A DNA stretch of 64,000 nucleotides from Cladorhizidae sp. MBARI D1340-BT2 (lineage: Eukaryota; Porifera; Demospongiae; Poecilosclerida; Cladorhizidae), in contig JAQNBH010000010.1 in the NCBI GenBank assembly GCA_028752905.1, positions 18,844,422 to 18,908,421 of the forward strand, given 5' to 3'. The notes beneath the pieces were generated by a model, which saw only the letters and a list, made by a program, of their open reading frames with translations, was not told the origin of the DNA and searched no databases. This document shows, piece after piece, positions 22,001-37,000 of this stretch. A program made the position numbers and the translations under genes. How positions within the stretch are numbered: position 1 is the first letter of the stretch; each line of letters starts with the position of its first letter.

Positions 22001-25000
22001 AGCACTACTAATACAGGGAGCATCACTAATACAGGGAGTGCCACTAATACAGGGAGCACTACTAATACAGGGAGTGCCACTAATACAGGGAGCACCACTA
22101 ATACAGGGAGCGCCACTAATACAGGGAGTGCCACTAATACAGGGAGTGCCACTAATACAGGGAGTGCCACTAATACAGGGAGTGCCACTAATACAGGGAG
22201 TGCCACTAATACAGGGAGCACCACTAATACAGGGAGTGCCACTAATACAGGGAGTGCCACTAATACAGGGAGCACCACTAATACAGGGAGCACCACTAAT
22301 ACAGGGAGTGCCACTAATACAGGGAGCACCACTAATACAGGGAGCACCACTAATACAGGGAGTGCCACTAATACAGGGAGTGCCACTAATACAGGGAGTG
22401 CCACTAATACAGGGAGTGCCACTAATACAGGGAGCACTACTAATACAGGGAGTGCCACTAATACAGGGAGTGCCACTAATACAGGGAGTGCCACTAATAC
22501 AGGGAGCACTACTAATACAGGGAGCACCACTAATACAGGGAGCACCACTAATACAGGGAGTGCCACTAATACAGGGAGCACCACTAATACAGGGAGTGCC
22601 ACTAATACAGGGAGTGCCACTAATACAGGGAGCACCACTAATACAGGGAGCACCACTAATACAGGGAGTGCCACTAATACAGGGAGCACCACTAATACAG
22701 GGAGCACCACTAATACAGGGAGTGCCACTAATACAGGGAGTGCCACTAATACAGGGAGTGCCACTAATACAGGGAGTGCCACTAATACAGGGAGCACTAC
22801 TAATACAGGGAGTGCCACTAATACAGGGAGTGCCACTAATACAGGGAGTGCCACTAATACAGGGAGCACTACTAATACAGGGAGCACCACTAATACAGGG
22901 AGTGCCACTAATACAGGGAGTGCCACTAATACAGGGAGCACCACTAATACAGGGAGCACCACTAATACAGGGAGTGCCACTAATACAGGGAGTGCCACTA
23001 ATACAGGGAGTGCCACTAATACAGGGAGTGCCACTAATACAGGGAGTGCCACTAATACAGGGAGTGCCACTAATACAGGGAGCACCACTAATACAGGGAG
23101 TGCCACTAATACAGGGAGCACCACTAATACAGGGAGCACTACTAATACAGGGAGCACTACTAATACAGGGAGTGCCACTAATACAGGGAGTGCCACTAAT
23201 ACAGGGAGCACTACTAATACAGGGAGCACTACTAATACAGGGAGTGCCACTAATACAGGGAGTGCCACTAATACAGGGAGTGCCACTAATACAGGGAGCA
23301 CTACTAATACAGGGAGTGCCACTAATACAGGGAGCACCACTAATACAGGGAGCGCCACTAATACAGGGAGCACCACTAATACAGGGAGTGCCACTAATAC
23401 AGGGAGTGCCACTAATACAGGGAGTGCCACTAATACAGGGAGTGCCACTAATACAGGGAGCACCACTAATACAGGGAGTGCCACTAATACAGGGAGTGCC
23501 ACTAATACAGGGAGCACTACTAATACAGGGAGTGCCACTAATACAGGGAGTGCCACTAATACAGGGAGTGCCACTAATACAGGGAGTGCCACTAATACAG
23601 GGAGCACCACTAATACAGGGAGTGCCACTAATACAGGGAGTGCCACTAATACAGGGAGTGCCACTAATACAGGGAGTGCCACTAATACAGGGAGCACTAC
23701 TAATACAGGGAGCACTACTAATACAGGGAGTGCCACTAATACAGGGAGTGCCACTAATACAGGGAGTGCCACTAATACAGGGAGTGCCACTAATACAGGG
23801 AGTGCCACTAATACAGGGAGTGCCACTAATACAGGGAGCACCACTAATACAGGGAGTGCCACTAATACAGGGAGCACCACTAATACAGGGAGTGCCACTA
23901 ATACAGGGAGTGCCACTAATACAGGGAGTGCCACTAATACAGGGAGTGCCACTAATACAGGGAGTGCCACTAATACAGGGAGTGCCACTAATACAGGGAG
24001 TGCCACTAATACAGGGAGTGCCACTAATACAGGGAGAACCACTAATACAGGGAGTGCCACTAATACAGGGAGTGCCACTAATACAGGGAGCACTACTAAT
24101 ACAGGGAGCACTACTAATACAGGGAGCACCACTAATACAGGGAGCACCACTAATACAGGGAGCACTACTAATACAGGGAGTGCCACTAATACAGGGAGTG
24201 CCACTAATACAGGGAGCACCACTAATACAGGGAGCACTACTAATACAGGGAGTGCCACTAATACAGGGAGTGCCACTAATACAGGGAGTGCCACTAATAC
24301 AGGGAGTGCCACTAATACAGGGAGCACTACTAATACAGGGAGTGCCACTAATACAGAGAGCACCACTAATACAGGGAGTGCCACTAATACAGGGAGTGCC
24401 ACTAATACAGGGAGTGCCACTAATACAGGGAGTGCCACTAATACAGGGAGCACCACTAATACAGGGAGTGCCACTAATACAGGGAGCACCACTAATACAG
24501 GGAGTGCCACTAATACAGGGAGTGCCACTAATACAGGGAGCACCACTAATACAGGGAGTGCCACTAATACAGGGAGTGCCACTAATACAGGGAGTGCCAC
24601 TAATACAGGGAGTGCCACTAATACAGGGAGCACTACTAATACAGGGAGCACTACTAATACAGGGAGTGCCACTAATACAGGGAGTGCCACTAATACAGGG
24701 AGTGCCACTAATACAGGGAGTGCCACTAATACAGGGAGTGCCACTAATACAGGGAGTGCCACTAATACAGGGAGCACCACTAATACAGGGAGTGCCACTA
24801 ATACAGGGAGCACCACTAATACAGGGAGTGCCACTAATACAGGGAGTGCCACTAATACAGGGAGTGCCACTAATACAGGGAGTGCCACTAATACAGGGAG
24901 TGCCACTAATACAGGGAGTGCCACTAATACAGGGAGTGCCACTAATACAGGGAGTGCCACTAATACAGGGAGAACCACTAATACAGGGAGTGCCACTAAT

Positions 25001-28000
25001 ACAGGGAGTGCCACTAATACAGGGAGCACTACTAATACAGGGAGCACTACTAATACAGGGAGCACCACTAATACAGGGAGCACCACTAATACAGGGAGCA
25101 CTACTAATACAGGGAGTGCCACTAATACAGGGAGTGCCACTAATACAGGGAGCACCACTAATACAGGGAGCACTACTAATACAGGGAGTGCCACTAATAC
25201 AGGGAGTGCCACTAATACAGGGAGTGCCACTAATACAGGGAGTGCCACTAATACAGGGAGCACTACTAATACAGGGAGTGCCACTAATACAGAGAGCACC
25301 ACTAATACAGGGAGTGCCACTAATACAGGGAGTGCCACTAATACAGGGAGTGCCACTAATACAGGGAGTGCCACTAATACAGGGAGCACCACTAATACAG
25401 GGAGCATCACTAATACAGGGAGTGCCGCTAATACAGGGAGTGCCACTAATACAGGGAGTGCCACTAATACAGGGAGTGCCACTAATACAGGGAGTGCCAC
25501 TAATACAGGGAGTGCCACTAATACAGGGAGTGCCACTAATACAGGGAGTGCCACTAATACAGGGAGTGCCACTAATACAGGGAGCACCACTAATACAGGG
25601 AGTGCCACTAATACAGGGAGCACTACTAATACAGGGAGCACTACTAATACAGGGAGTGCCACTAATACAGGGAGTGCCACTAATACAGGGAGTGCCACTA
25701 ATACAGGGAGTGCCACTAATACAGGGAGTGCCACTAATACATGGAGTGCCACTAATACAGGGAGCACTACTAATACAGGGAGTGCCACTAATACAGGGAG
25801 TGCCACTAATACAGGGAGTGCCACTAATACAGGGAGCACTACTAATACAGGGAGTGCCACTAATACAGGGAGCACCACTAATACAGGGAGTGCCACTAAT
25901 ACAGGGAGTGCCACTAATACAGGGAGTGCCACTAATACAGGGAGTGCCACTAATACAGGGAGCACCACTAATACAGGGAGTGCCACTAATACAGGGAGTG
26001 CCACTAATACAGGGAGTGCCACTAATACAGGGAGTGCCACTAATACAGGGAGTGCCACTAATACAGGGAGTGCCACTAATACAGGGAGTGCCACTAATAC
26101 AGGGAGTGCCACTAATACAGGGAGCACCACTAATACAGGGAGTGCCACTAATACAGGGAGTGCCACTAATACAGGGAGCACTACTAATACAGGGAGTGCC
26201 ACTAATACAGGGAGCACCACTAATACAGGGAGCACCACTAATACAGGGAGCACTACTAATACAGGGAGTGCCACTAATACAGGGAGTGCCACTAATACAG
26301 GGAGTGCCACTAATACAGGGAGTGCCACTAATACAGGGAGCACTACTAATACAGGGAGTGCCACTAATACAGAGAGCACCACTAATACAGGGAGTGCCAC
26401 TAATACAGGGAGTGCCACTAATACAGGGAGTGCCACTAATACAGGGAGTGCCACTAATACAGGGAGCACCACTAATACAGGGAGCATCACTAATACAGGG
26501 AGTGCCGCTAATACAGGGAGTGCCACTAATACAGGGAGTGCCACTAATACAGGGAGTGCTACTAATACAGGGAGTGCCACTAATACAGGGAGTGCCACTA
26601 ATACAGGGAGTGCCACTAATACAGGGAGTGCCACTAATACAGGGAGTGCCACTAATACAGGGAGTGCCACTAATACAGGGAGCACCACTAATACAGGGAG
26701 CATCACTAATACAGGGAGTGCCGCTAATACAGGGAGTGCCACTAATACAGGGAGTGCCTCTAATACAGGGAGTGCCACTAATACAGGGAGTGCCACTAAT
26801 ACAGGGAGTGCCACTAATACAGGGAGCACTACTAATACAGGGAGTGCCACTAATACAGGGAGTGCCACTAATACAGGGAGCACCACTAATACAGGGAGTG
26901 CCACTAATACAGGGAGCACCACTAATACAGGGAGTGCCACTAATACAGCGAGTGCCACTAATACAGGGAGTGCCACTAATACAGGGAGTGCCACTAATAC
27001 AGGGAGCATCACTAATACAGGGAGTGCCACTAATACAGGGAGTGCCACTAATACAGGGAGTGCCACTAATACAGGGAGTGCCACTAATACAGGGAGTGCC
27101 ACTAATACAGGGAGTGCCACTAATACAGGGAGTGCCACTAATACAGGGAGTGCCACTAATACAGGGAGTGCCACTAATACAGGGAGTGCCACTAATACAG
27201 GGAGTGCCACTAATACAGGGAGTGCCACTAATACAGGGAGTGCCACTAATACAGGGAGTGCCACTAATACATGGAGTGCCACTAATACAGGGAGTGCCAC
27301 TAATACAGGGAGCACCACTAATACAGGGAGTGCCACTAATACAGGGAGTGCCACTAATACAGGGAGCACCACTAATACAGGGAGTGCCACTAATACAGGG
27401 AGTGCCACTAATACAGGGAGTGCCACTAATACAGGGAGCACCACTAATACAGGGAGCACTACTAATACAGGGAGTGCCACTAATACAGGGAGTGCCACTA
27501 ATACAGGGAGTGCCACTAATACAGGGAGCACCACTAATACAGGGAGTGCCACTAATACAGGGAGCACCACTAATACAGGGAGCACCACTAATACAGGGAG
27601 TGCCACTAATACAGGGAGTGCCACTAATACAGGGAGTGCCACTAATACAGGGAGCACTACTAATACAGGGAGCACTACTAATACAGGGAGTGCCACTAAT
27701 ACAGGGAGTGCCACTAATACAGGGAGTGCCACTAATACAGGGAGTGCCACTAATACAGGGAGCACCACTAATACAGGGAGTGCCACTAATACAGGGAGTG
27801 CCACTAATACAGGGAGTGCCACTAATACAGGGAGTGCCACTAATACAGGGAGCACTACTAATACAGGGAGTGCCACTAATACAGGGAGTGCCACTAATAC
27901 AGGGAGTGCCACTAATACAGGGAGCATCACTAATACAGGCAGTGCCACTAATACAGGGAGTGCCACTAATACAGGGAGTGCCACTAATACAGGGAGTGCC

Positions 28001-31000
28001 ACTAATACAGGGAGTGCCACTAATACAGGGAGCACTACTAATACAGGGAGCACTACTAATACAGGGAGTGCCACTAATACAGGGAGTGCCACTAATACAG
28101 GGAGCACTACTAATACAGGGAGTGCCACTAATACAGGGAGTGCCACTAATACAGGGAGTGCCACTAATACAGGGAGTGCCACTAATACAGGGAGTGCCAC
28201 TAATACAGGGAGCACCACTAATACAGGGAGTGCCACTAATACAGGGAGTGCCACTAATACAGGGAGTGCCACTAATACAGGGAGTGCCACTAATACAGGG
28301 AGTGCCACTAATACAGGGAGTGCCACTAATACAGGGAGTGCCACTAATACAGGGAGTGCCACTAATACAGGGAGCACCACTAATACAGGGAGTGCCACTA
28401 ATACAGGGAGCGCCACTAATACAGGGAGTGCCACTAATACAGGGAGTGCCACTAATACAGGGAGCACCACTAATACAGGGAGTGCCACTAATACAGGGAG
28501 TGCCACTAATACAGGGAGTGCCACTAATACAGCGAGTGCCACTAATACAGCGAGTGCCACTAATACAGGGAGTGCCACTAATACAGGGAGTGCCACTAAT
28601 ACAGGGAGTGCCACTAATACAGCGAGTGCCACTAATACAGCGAGTGCCACTAATACAGGGAGTGCCACTAATACAGGGAGCACCACTAATACAGGGAGTG
28701 CCGCTAATACAGGGAGTGCCACTAATACAGGGAGTGCCACTAATACAGGGAGTGCTACTAATACAGGGAGTGCCACTAATACAGGGAGTGCCACTAATAC
28801 AGGGAGCACCACTAATACAGGGAGTGCCACTAATACAGGGAGTGCCACTAATACAGGGAGTGCCACTAATACAGCGAGTGCCACTAATACAGCGAGTGCC
28901 ACTAATACAGGGAGTGCCACTAATACAGGGAGTGCCACTAATACAGGGAGCACTACTAATACAGGGAGCACTACTAATACAGGGAGTGCCACTAATACAG
29001 GGAGTGCCACTAATACAGGGAGTGCCACTAATACAGGGAGCACTACTAATACAGGGAGTGCCACTAATACAGGGAGTGCCACTAATACAGGGAGCACCAC
29101 TAATACAGGGAGTGCCACTAATACAGGGAGAACCACTAATACAGGGAGTGCCACTAATACAGCGAGTGCCACTAATACAGGGAGTGCCACTAATACAGGG
29201 AGTGCCACTAATACAGGGAGCACCACTAATACATGGAGCATCACTAATACAGGGAGTGCCACTAATACAGGGAGTGCCACTAATACAGGGAGTGCCACTA
29301 ATACAGGGAGTGCCACTAATACAGGGAGTGCCACTAATACAGGGAGTGCCACTAATACAGGGAGTGCCACTAATACAGGGAGTGCCACTAATACAGGGAG
29401 TGCCACTAATACAGGGAGTGCCACTAATACAGGGAGTGCCACTAATACAGGGAGTGCCACTAATACAGGGAGCACCACTAATACAGGGAGTGCCACTAAT
29501 ACAGGGAGTGCCACTAATACAGGGAGCACCACTAATACAGGGAGTGCCACTAATACAGGGAGCACCACTAATACAGGGAGTGCCACTAATACAGGGAGTG
29601 CCACTAATACAGGGAGCACCACTAATACAGGGAGTGCCACTAATACAGGGAGTGCCACTAATACAGGGAGCATCACTAATACAGGGAGTGCCACTAATAC
29701 AGGGAGCACCACTAATACAGGGAGCACTACTAATACAGGGAATGCCACTAATACAGGGAGTGCCACTAATACAGGGAGTGCCACTAATACAGGGAGCACC
29801 ACTAATACAGGGAGTGCCACTAATACAGGGAGTGCCACTAATACAGGGAGCACCACTAATACAGGGAGTGCCACTAATACAGGGAGTGCCACTAATACAG
29901 GGAGCATCACTAATACAGGGAGTGCCACTAATACAGGGAGCACCACTAATACAGGGAGCACTACTAATACAGGGAGTGCCACTAATACAGGGAGTGCCAC
30001 TAATACAGGGAGTGCCACTAATACAGGGAGTGCCACTAATACAGGGAGCACCACTAATACAGGGAGCACTACTAATACAGGGAGTGCCACTAATACAGGG
30101 AGTGCCACTAATACAGGGAGTGCCACTAATACAGGGAGCATCACTAATACAGGGAGTGCCACTAATACAGGGAGTGCCACTAATACAGGGAGTGCCACTA
30201 ATACAGGGAGCACTACTAATACAGGGAGTGCCACTAATACAGGGAGCACCACTAATACAGGGAGTGCCACTAATACAGGGAGTGCCACTAATACAGGGAG
30301 CACTACTAATACAGGGAGCACCACTAATACAGGGAGTGCCACTAATACAGGGAGTGCCACTAATACAGGGAGCACCACTAATGGAGTGCCACTAATAAAG
30401 GGAGTGCCACTAATACAGGGAGCACCACTAATACAGGGAGTGCCACTAATACAGGGAGTGCCACTAATACAGGGAGCACCACTAATACAGGGAGTGCCAC
30501 TAATACAGGGAGCACCACTAATACAGGGAGCACCACTAATACAGGGAGTGCCACTAATACAGGGAGTGCCACTAATACAGGGAGCACCACTAATACAGGG
30601 AGTGCCACTAATACAGCGAGTGCCACTAATACAGGGAGCACCACTAATACAGGGAGTGCCACTAATACAGGGAGTGCCACTAATACAGGGAGTGCCACTA
30701 ATACAGGGAGCACTACTAATACAGGGAGTGCCACTAATACAGCGAGTGCCACTAATACAGGGAGTGCCACTAATACAGGGAGTGCCACTAATACAGGGAG
30801 TGCCACTAATACAGGGAGTGCCACTAATACAGGGAGTGCCACTAATACAGGGAGTGCCACTAATACAGGGAGCACCACTAATACAGGGAGTGCCACTAAT
30901 ACAGGGAGCACCACTAATACAGGGAGTGCCACTAATACAGGGAGCACCATTAATACAGGGAGTGCCACTAATACAGGGAGTGCCACTAATACAGGGAGCA

Positions 31001-34000
31001 CCACTAATACAGGGAGCACCACTAATACAGGGAGTGCCACTAATACAGGGAGTGCCACTAATACAGGGAGTGCCACTAATACAGGGAGCGCCACTAATAC
31101 AGGGAGTGCAGGGAGTGCCACTAATACAGGGAGCATCACTAATACAGGGAGTGCCACTAATACAGGGAGTGCAGGGAGTGCCACTAATACAGGGAGCAAC
31201 ACTAATACAGGGAGCACCACTAATACAGGGAGTGCCACTAATACAGGGAGCACCACTAATACAGGGAGCACTACTAATACAGGGAGTGCCACTAATACAG
31301 GGAGTGCCACTAATACAGGGAGTGCCACTAATACAGGGAGTGCCACTAATACAGGGAGTGCCACTAATACAGGGAGTGCCACTAATACAGGGAGTGCCAC
31401 TAATACAGGGAGTGCCACTAATACAGCGAGTGCCACTAATACAGGGAGTGCCACTAATACAGGGAGTGCCACTAATACAGGGAGTGCCACTAATACAGGG
31501 AGTGCCACTAATACAGGGAGTGCCACTAATACAGGGAGTGCCACTAATACAGGGAGCACCACTAATACAGGGAGTGCCACTAATACAGGGAGCACCACTA
31601 ATACAGGGAGTGCCACTAATACAGGGAGTGCCACTAATACAGGGAGTGCCACTAATACAGGGAGTGCCACTAATACAGGGAGTGCCACTAATACAGGGAG
31701 TGCCACTAATACAGGGAGCACCACTAATACAGGGAGTGCCACTAATACAGGGAGTGCCACTAATACAGGGAGTGCCACTAATACAGGGAGCACCACTAAT
31801 ACAGGGAGCACCACTAATACAGGGAGCGCCACTAATACAGGGAGTGCAGGGAGTGCCACTAATACAGGGAGCAACACTAATACAGGGAGCACCACTAATA
31901 CAGGGAGTGCCACTAATACAGGGAGCACCACTAATACAGGGAGCACCACTAATACAGGGAGTGCCACTAATACAGGGAGTGCCACTAATACAGGGAGTGC
32001 CACTAATACAGGGAGTGCCACTAATACAGGGAGTGCCACTAATACAGGGAGCACCACTAATACAGGGAGCACTACTAATACAGGGAGCATCACTAATATA
32101 GGGAGTGCCACTAATACAGGGAGCACCACTAATACAGGGAGTGCCACTAATACAGGGAGCACCACTAATACAGGGAGCACCACTAATACAGGGAGCGCCA
32201 CTAATACAGGGAGTGCCACTAATACAGGGAGCACCACTAATACAGGGAGCACCACTAATACAGGGAGTGCCACTAATACAGGGAGCACCACTAATACAGG
32301 GAGCACCACTAATACAGGGAGTGCCACTAATACAGGGAGTGCCACTAATACAGGGAGCACCACTAATACAGGGAGTGCCACTAATACAGGGAGTGCCACT
32401 AATACAGGGAGCACCACTAATACAGGGAGCACCACTAATACAGGGAGTGCCACTAATACAGGGAGCACCACTAATACAGGGAGCACCACTAATACAGGGA
32501 GTGCCACTAATACAGGGAGCACTACTAATACAGGGAGCACTACTAATACAGGGAGTGCCACTAATACAGGGAGTGCCACTAATACAGGGAGTGCCACTAA
32601 TACAGGGAGCACCACTAATACAGGGAGTGCCACTAATACAGGGAGCACTACTAATACAGGGAGCACTACTAATACAGGGAGTGCCACTAATACAGGGAGT
32701 GCCACTAATACAGGGAGTGCCACTAATACAGGGAGTGCCACTAATACAGGGAGTGCCACTAATACAGGGAGTGCCACTAATACAGGGAGTGCCACTAATA
32801 CAGGGAGTGCCACTAATACAGGGAGTGCCACTAATACAGGGAGTGCCACTAATACAGGGAGCACCACTAATACAGGGAGTGCCACTAATACAGGGAGTGC
32901 CACTAATACAGGGAGCACCACTAATACAGGGAGCACCACTAATACAGGGAGTGCCAGTAATACAGGGAGCACTACTAATACAGGGAGTGCCACTAATACA
33001 GGGAGTGCCACTAATACAGGGAGTGCCACTAATACAGGGAGCACTACTAATACAGGGAGTGCCACTAATACAGGGAGTGCCACTAATACAGGGAGTGCCA
33101 CTAATACAGGGAGTGCCACTAATACAGGGAGTGCCACTAATACAGGGAGCACCACTAATACAGGGAGTGCCACTAATACAGGGAGTGCCACTAATACAGG
33201 GAGCACTACTAATACAGGGAGCACTACTAATACAGGGAGTGCCACTAATACAGGGAGCACCACTAATACAGGGAGTGCCACTAATACAGGGAGTGCCACT
33301 AATACAGGGAGCACTACTAATACAGGGAGTGCCACTAATACAGAGAGCACCACTAATACAGGGAGTGCCACTAATACAGGGAGTGCCACTAATACAGGGA
33401 GTGCCACTAATACAGGGAGTGCCACTAATACAGGGAGCACCACTAATACAGGGAGCATCACTAATACAGGGAGTGCCGCTAATACAGGGAGTGCCACTAA
33501 TACAGGGAGTGCCACTAATACAGGGAGTGCCACTAATACAGGGAGTGCCACTAATACAGGGAGTGCCACTAATACAGGGAGTGCCACTAATACAGGGAGT
33601 GCCACTAATACAGGGAGCACTACTAATACAGGGAGTGCCACTAATACAGGGAGTGCCACTAATACAGGGAGCACCACTAATACAGGGAGTGCCACTAATA
33701 CAGGGAGTGCCACTAATACAGGGAGTGCCACTAATACAGGGAGTGCCACTAATACAGGGAGTGCCACTAATACAGGGAGCACCACTAATACAGGGAGTGC
33801 CACTAATACAGGGAGCACTACTAATACAGGGAGCACTACTAATACAGGGAGCACCACTAATACAGGGAGCACCACTAATACAGGGAGTGCCACTAATACA
33901 GGGAGTGCCACTAATACAGGGAGTGCCACTAATACAGGGAGTGCCACTAATACAGGGAGTGCCACTAATACAGGGAGCACCACTAATACAGGGAGCACCA

Positions 34001-37000
34001 CTAATACAGGGAGTGCCACTAATACAGGGAGTGCCACTAATACAGGGAGTGCCACTAATACAGGGAGTGCCACTAATACAGGGAGTGCCACTAATACAGG
34101 GAGTGCCACTAATACAGGGAGCACCACTAATACAGGGAGCACTACTAATACAGGGAGTGCCACTAATACAGGGAGTGCCACTAATACAGGGAGTGCCACT
34201 AATACAGGGAGCACCACTAATACAGGGAGTGCCACTAATACAGGGAGCACTACTAATACAGGGAGCACTACTAATACAGGGAGTGCCACTAATACAGGGA
34301 GCACTACTAATACAGGGAGCACTACTAATACAGGGAGTGCCACTAATACAGGGAGTGCCACTAATACAGGGAGTGCCACTAATACAGGGAGTGCCACTAA
34401 TACAGGGAGTGCCATTAATACAGGGAGTGCCACTAATACAGGGAGTGCCACTAATACAGGGAGCACCACTAATACAGGGAGCACTACTAATACAGGGAGT
34501 GCCACTAATACAGGGAGTGCCACTAATACAGGGAGTGCCACTAATACAGGGAGCACCACTAATACAGGGAGTGCCACTAATACAGGGAGCACTACTAATA
34601 CAGGGAGCACTACTAATACAGGGAGTGCCACTAATACAGGGAGCACTACTAATACAGGGAGCACTACTAATACAGGGAGTGCCACTAATACAGGGAGTGC
34701 CACTAATACAGGGAGTGCCACTAATACAGGGAGTGCCACTAATACAGGGAGTGCCACTAATACAGGGAGTGCCACTAATACAGGGAGTGCCACTAATACA
34801 GGGAGCACTACTAATACAGGGAGTGCCACTAATACAGGGAGTGCCACTAATACAGGGAGTGCCACTAATACAGGGAGCACTACTAATACAGGGAGTGCCA
34901 CTAATACAGGGAGCACCACTAATACAGGGAGTGCCACTAATACAGGGAGTGCCACTAATACAGGGAGTGCCACTAATACAGGGAGTGCCACTAATACAGG
35001 GAGTGCCACTAATACAGGGAGTGCCACTAATACAGGGAGCACCACTAATACAGGGAGCACTACTAATACAGGGAGCACCACTAATACAGGGAGTGCCACT
35101 AATACAGGGAGTGCCACTAATACAGGGAGTGCCACTAATACAGGGAGTGCCACTAATACAGGGAGTGCCACTAATACAGGGAGCACCACTAATACAGGGA
35201 GCACTACTAATACAGGGAGCACCACTAATACAGGGAGTGCCACTAATACAGGGAGTGCCACTAATACAGGGAGCACCACTAATACAGGGAGTGCCACTAA
35301 TACAGGGAGTGCCACTAATACAGGGAGTGCCACTAATACAGGGAGTGCCACTAATACAGGGAGTGCCACTAATACAGGGAGTGCCACTAATACAGGGAGC
35401 ACCACTAATACAGGGAGTGCCACTAATACAGGGAGCACCACTAATACAGGGAGTGCCACTAATACAGGGAGTGCCACTAATACAGGGAGTGCCACTAATA
35501 CAGGGAGCACCACTAATACAGGGAGTGCCACTAATACAGGGAGCACCACTAATACAGGGAGTGCCACTAATACAGGGAGTGCCACTAATACAGGGAGTGC
35601 CACTAATACAGGGAGTGCCACTAATACAGGGAGTGCCACTAATACAGGGAGTGCCACTAATACAGGGAGTGCCACTAATACAGGGAGTGCCACTAATACA
35701 GGGAGTGCCACTAATACAGGGAGCACCACTAATACAGGGAGTGCCACTAATACAGGGAGTGCCACTAATACAGGGAGTGCCACTAATACAGGGAGCACCA
35801 CTAATACAGGGAGCACTACTAATACAGGGAGCACCACTAATACAGGGAGTGCCACTAATACAGGGAGTGCCACTAATACAGGGAGTGCCACTAATACAGG
35901 GAGTGCCACTAATACAGGGAGTGCCACTAATACAGGGAGCACCACTAATACAGGGAGCACTACTAATACAGGGAGCACCACTAATACAGGGAGTGCCACT
36001 AATACAGGGAGTGCCACTAATACAGGGAGCACCACTAATACAGGGAGTGCCACTAATACAGGGAGTGCCACTAATACAGGGAGTGCCACTAATACAGGGA
36101 GTGCCACTAATACAGGGAGCACCACTAATACAGGGAGTGCCACTAATACAGGGAGTGCCACTAATACAGGGAGCACCACTAATACAGGGAGTGCCACTAA
36201 TACAGGGAGTGCCACTAATACAGGGAGTGCCACTAATACAGGGAGTGCCACTAATACAGGGAGTGCCACTAATACAGGGAGTGCCACTAATACAGGGAGC
36301 ACCACTAATACAGGGAGTGCCACTAATACAGGGAGTGCCACTAATACAGGGAGCACCACTAATACAGGGAGCACTACTAATACAGGGAGTGCCACTAATA
36401 CAGGGAGTGCCACTAATACAGGGAGTGCCACTAATACAGGGAGTGCCACTAATACAGGGAGCACTACTAATACAGGGAGCACTACTAATACAGGGAGTGC
36501 CACTAATACAGGGAGTGCCACTAATACAGGGAGCACTACTAATACAGGGAGTGCCACTAATACAGGGAGCACTACTAATACAGGGAGTGCCACTAATACA
36601 GGGAGTGCCACTAATACAGGGAGTGCCACTAATACAGGGAGTGCCACTAATACAGGGAGCACCACTAATACAGGGAGTGCCACTAATACAGGGAGTGCCA
36701 CTAATACAGGGAGTGCCACTAATACAGGGAGTGCCACTAATACAGGGAGTGCCACTAATACAGGGAGTGCCACTAATACAGGGAGTGCCACTAATACAGG
36801 GAGTGCCACTAATACAGGGAGTGCCACTAATACAGGGAGCACCACTAATACAAGGAGCACTACTAATACAGGGAGCACCACTAATACAGGGAGCACCACT
36901 AATACAGGGAGTGCCACTAATACAGGGAGTGCCACTAATACAGGGAGTGCCACTAATACAGGGAGTGCCACTAATACAGGGAGTGCCACTAATACAGGGA

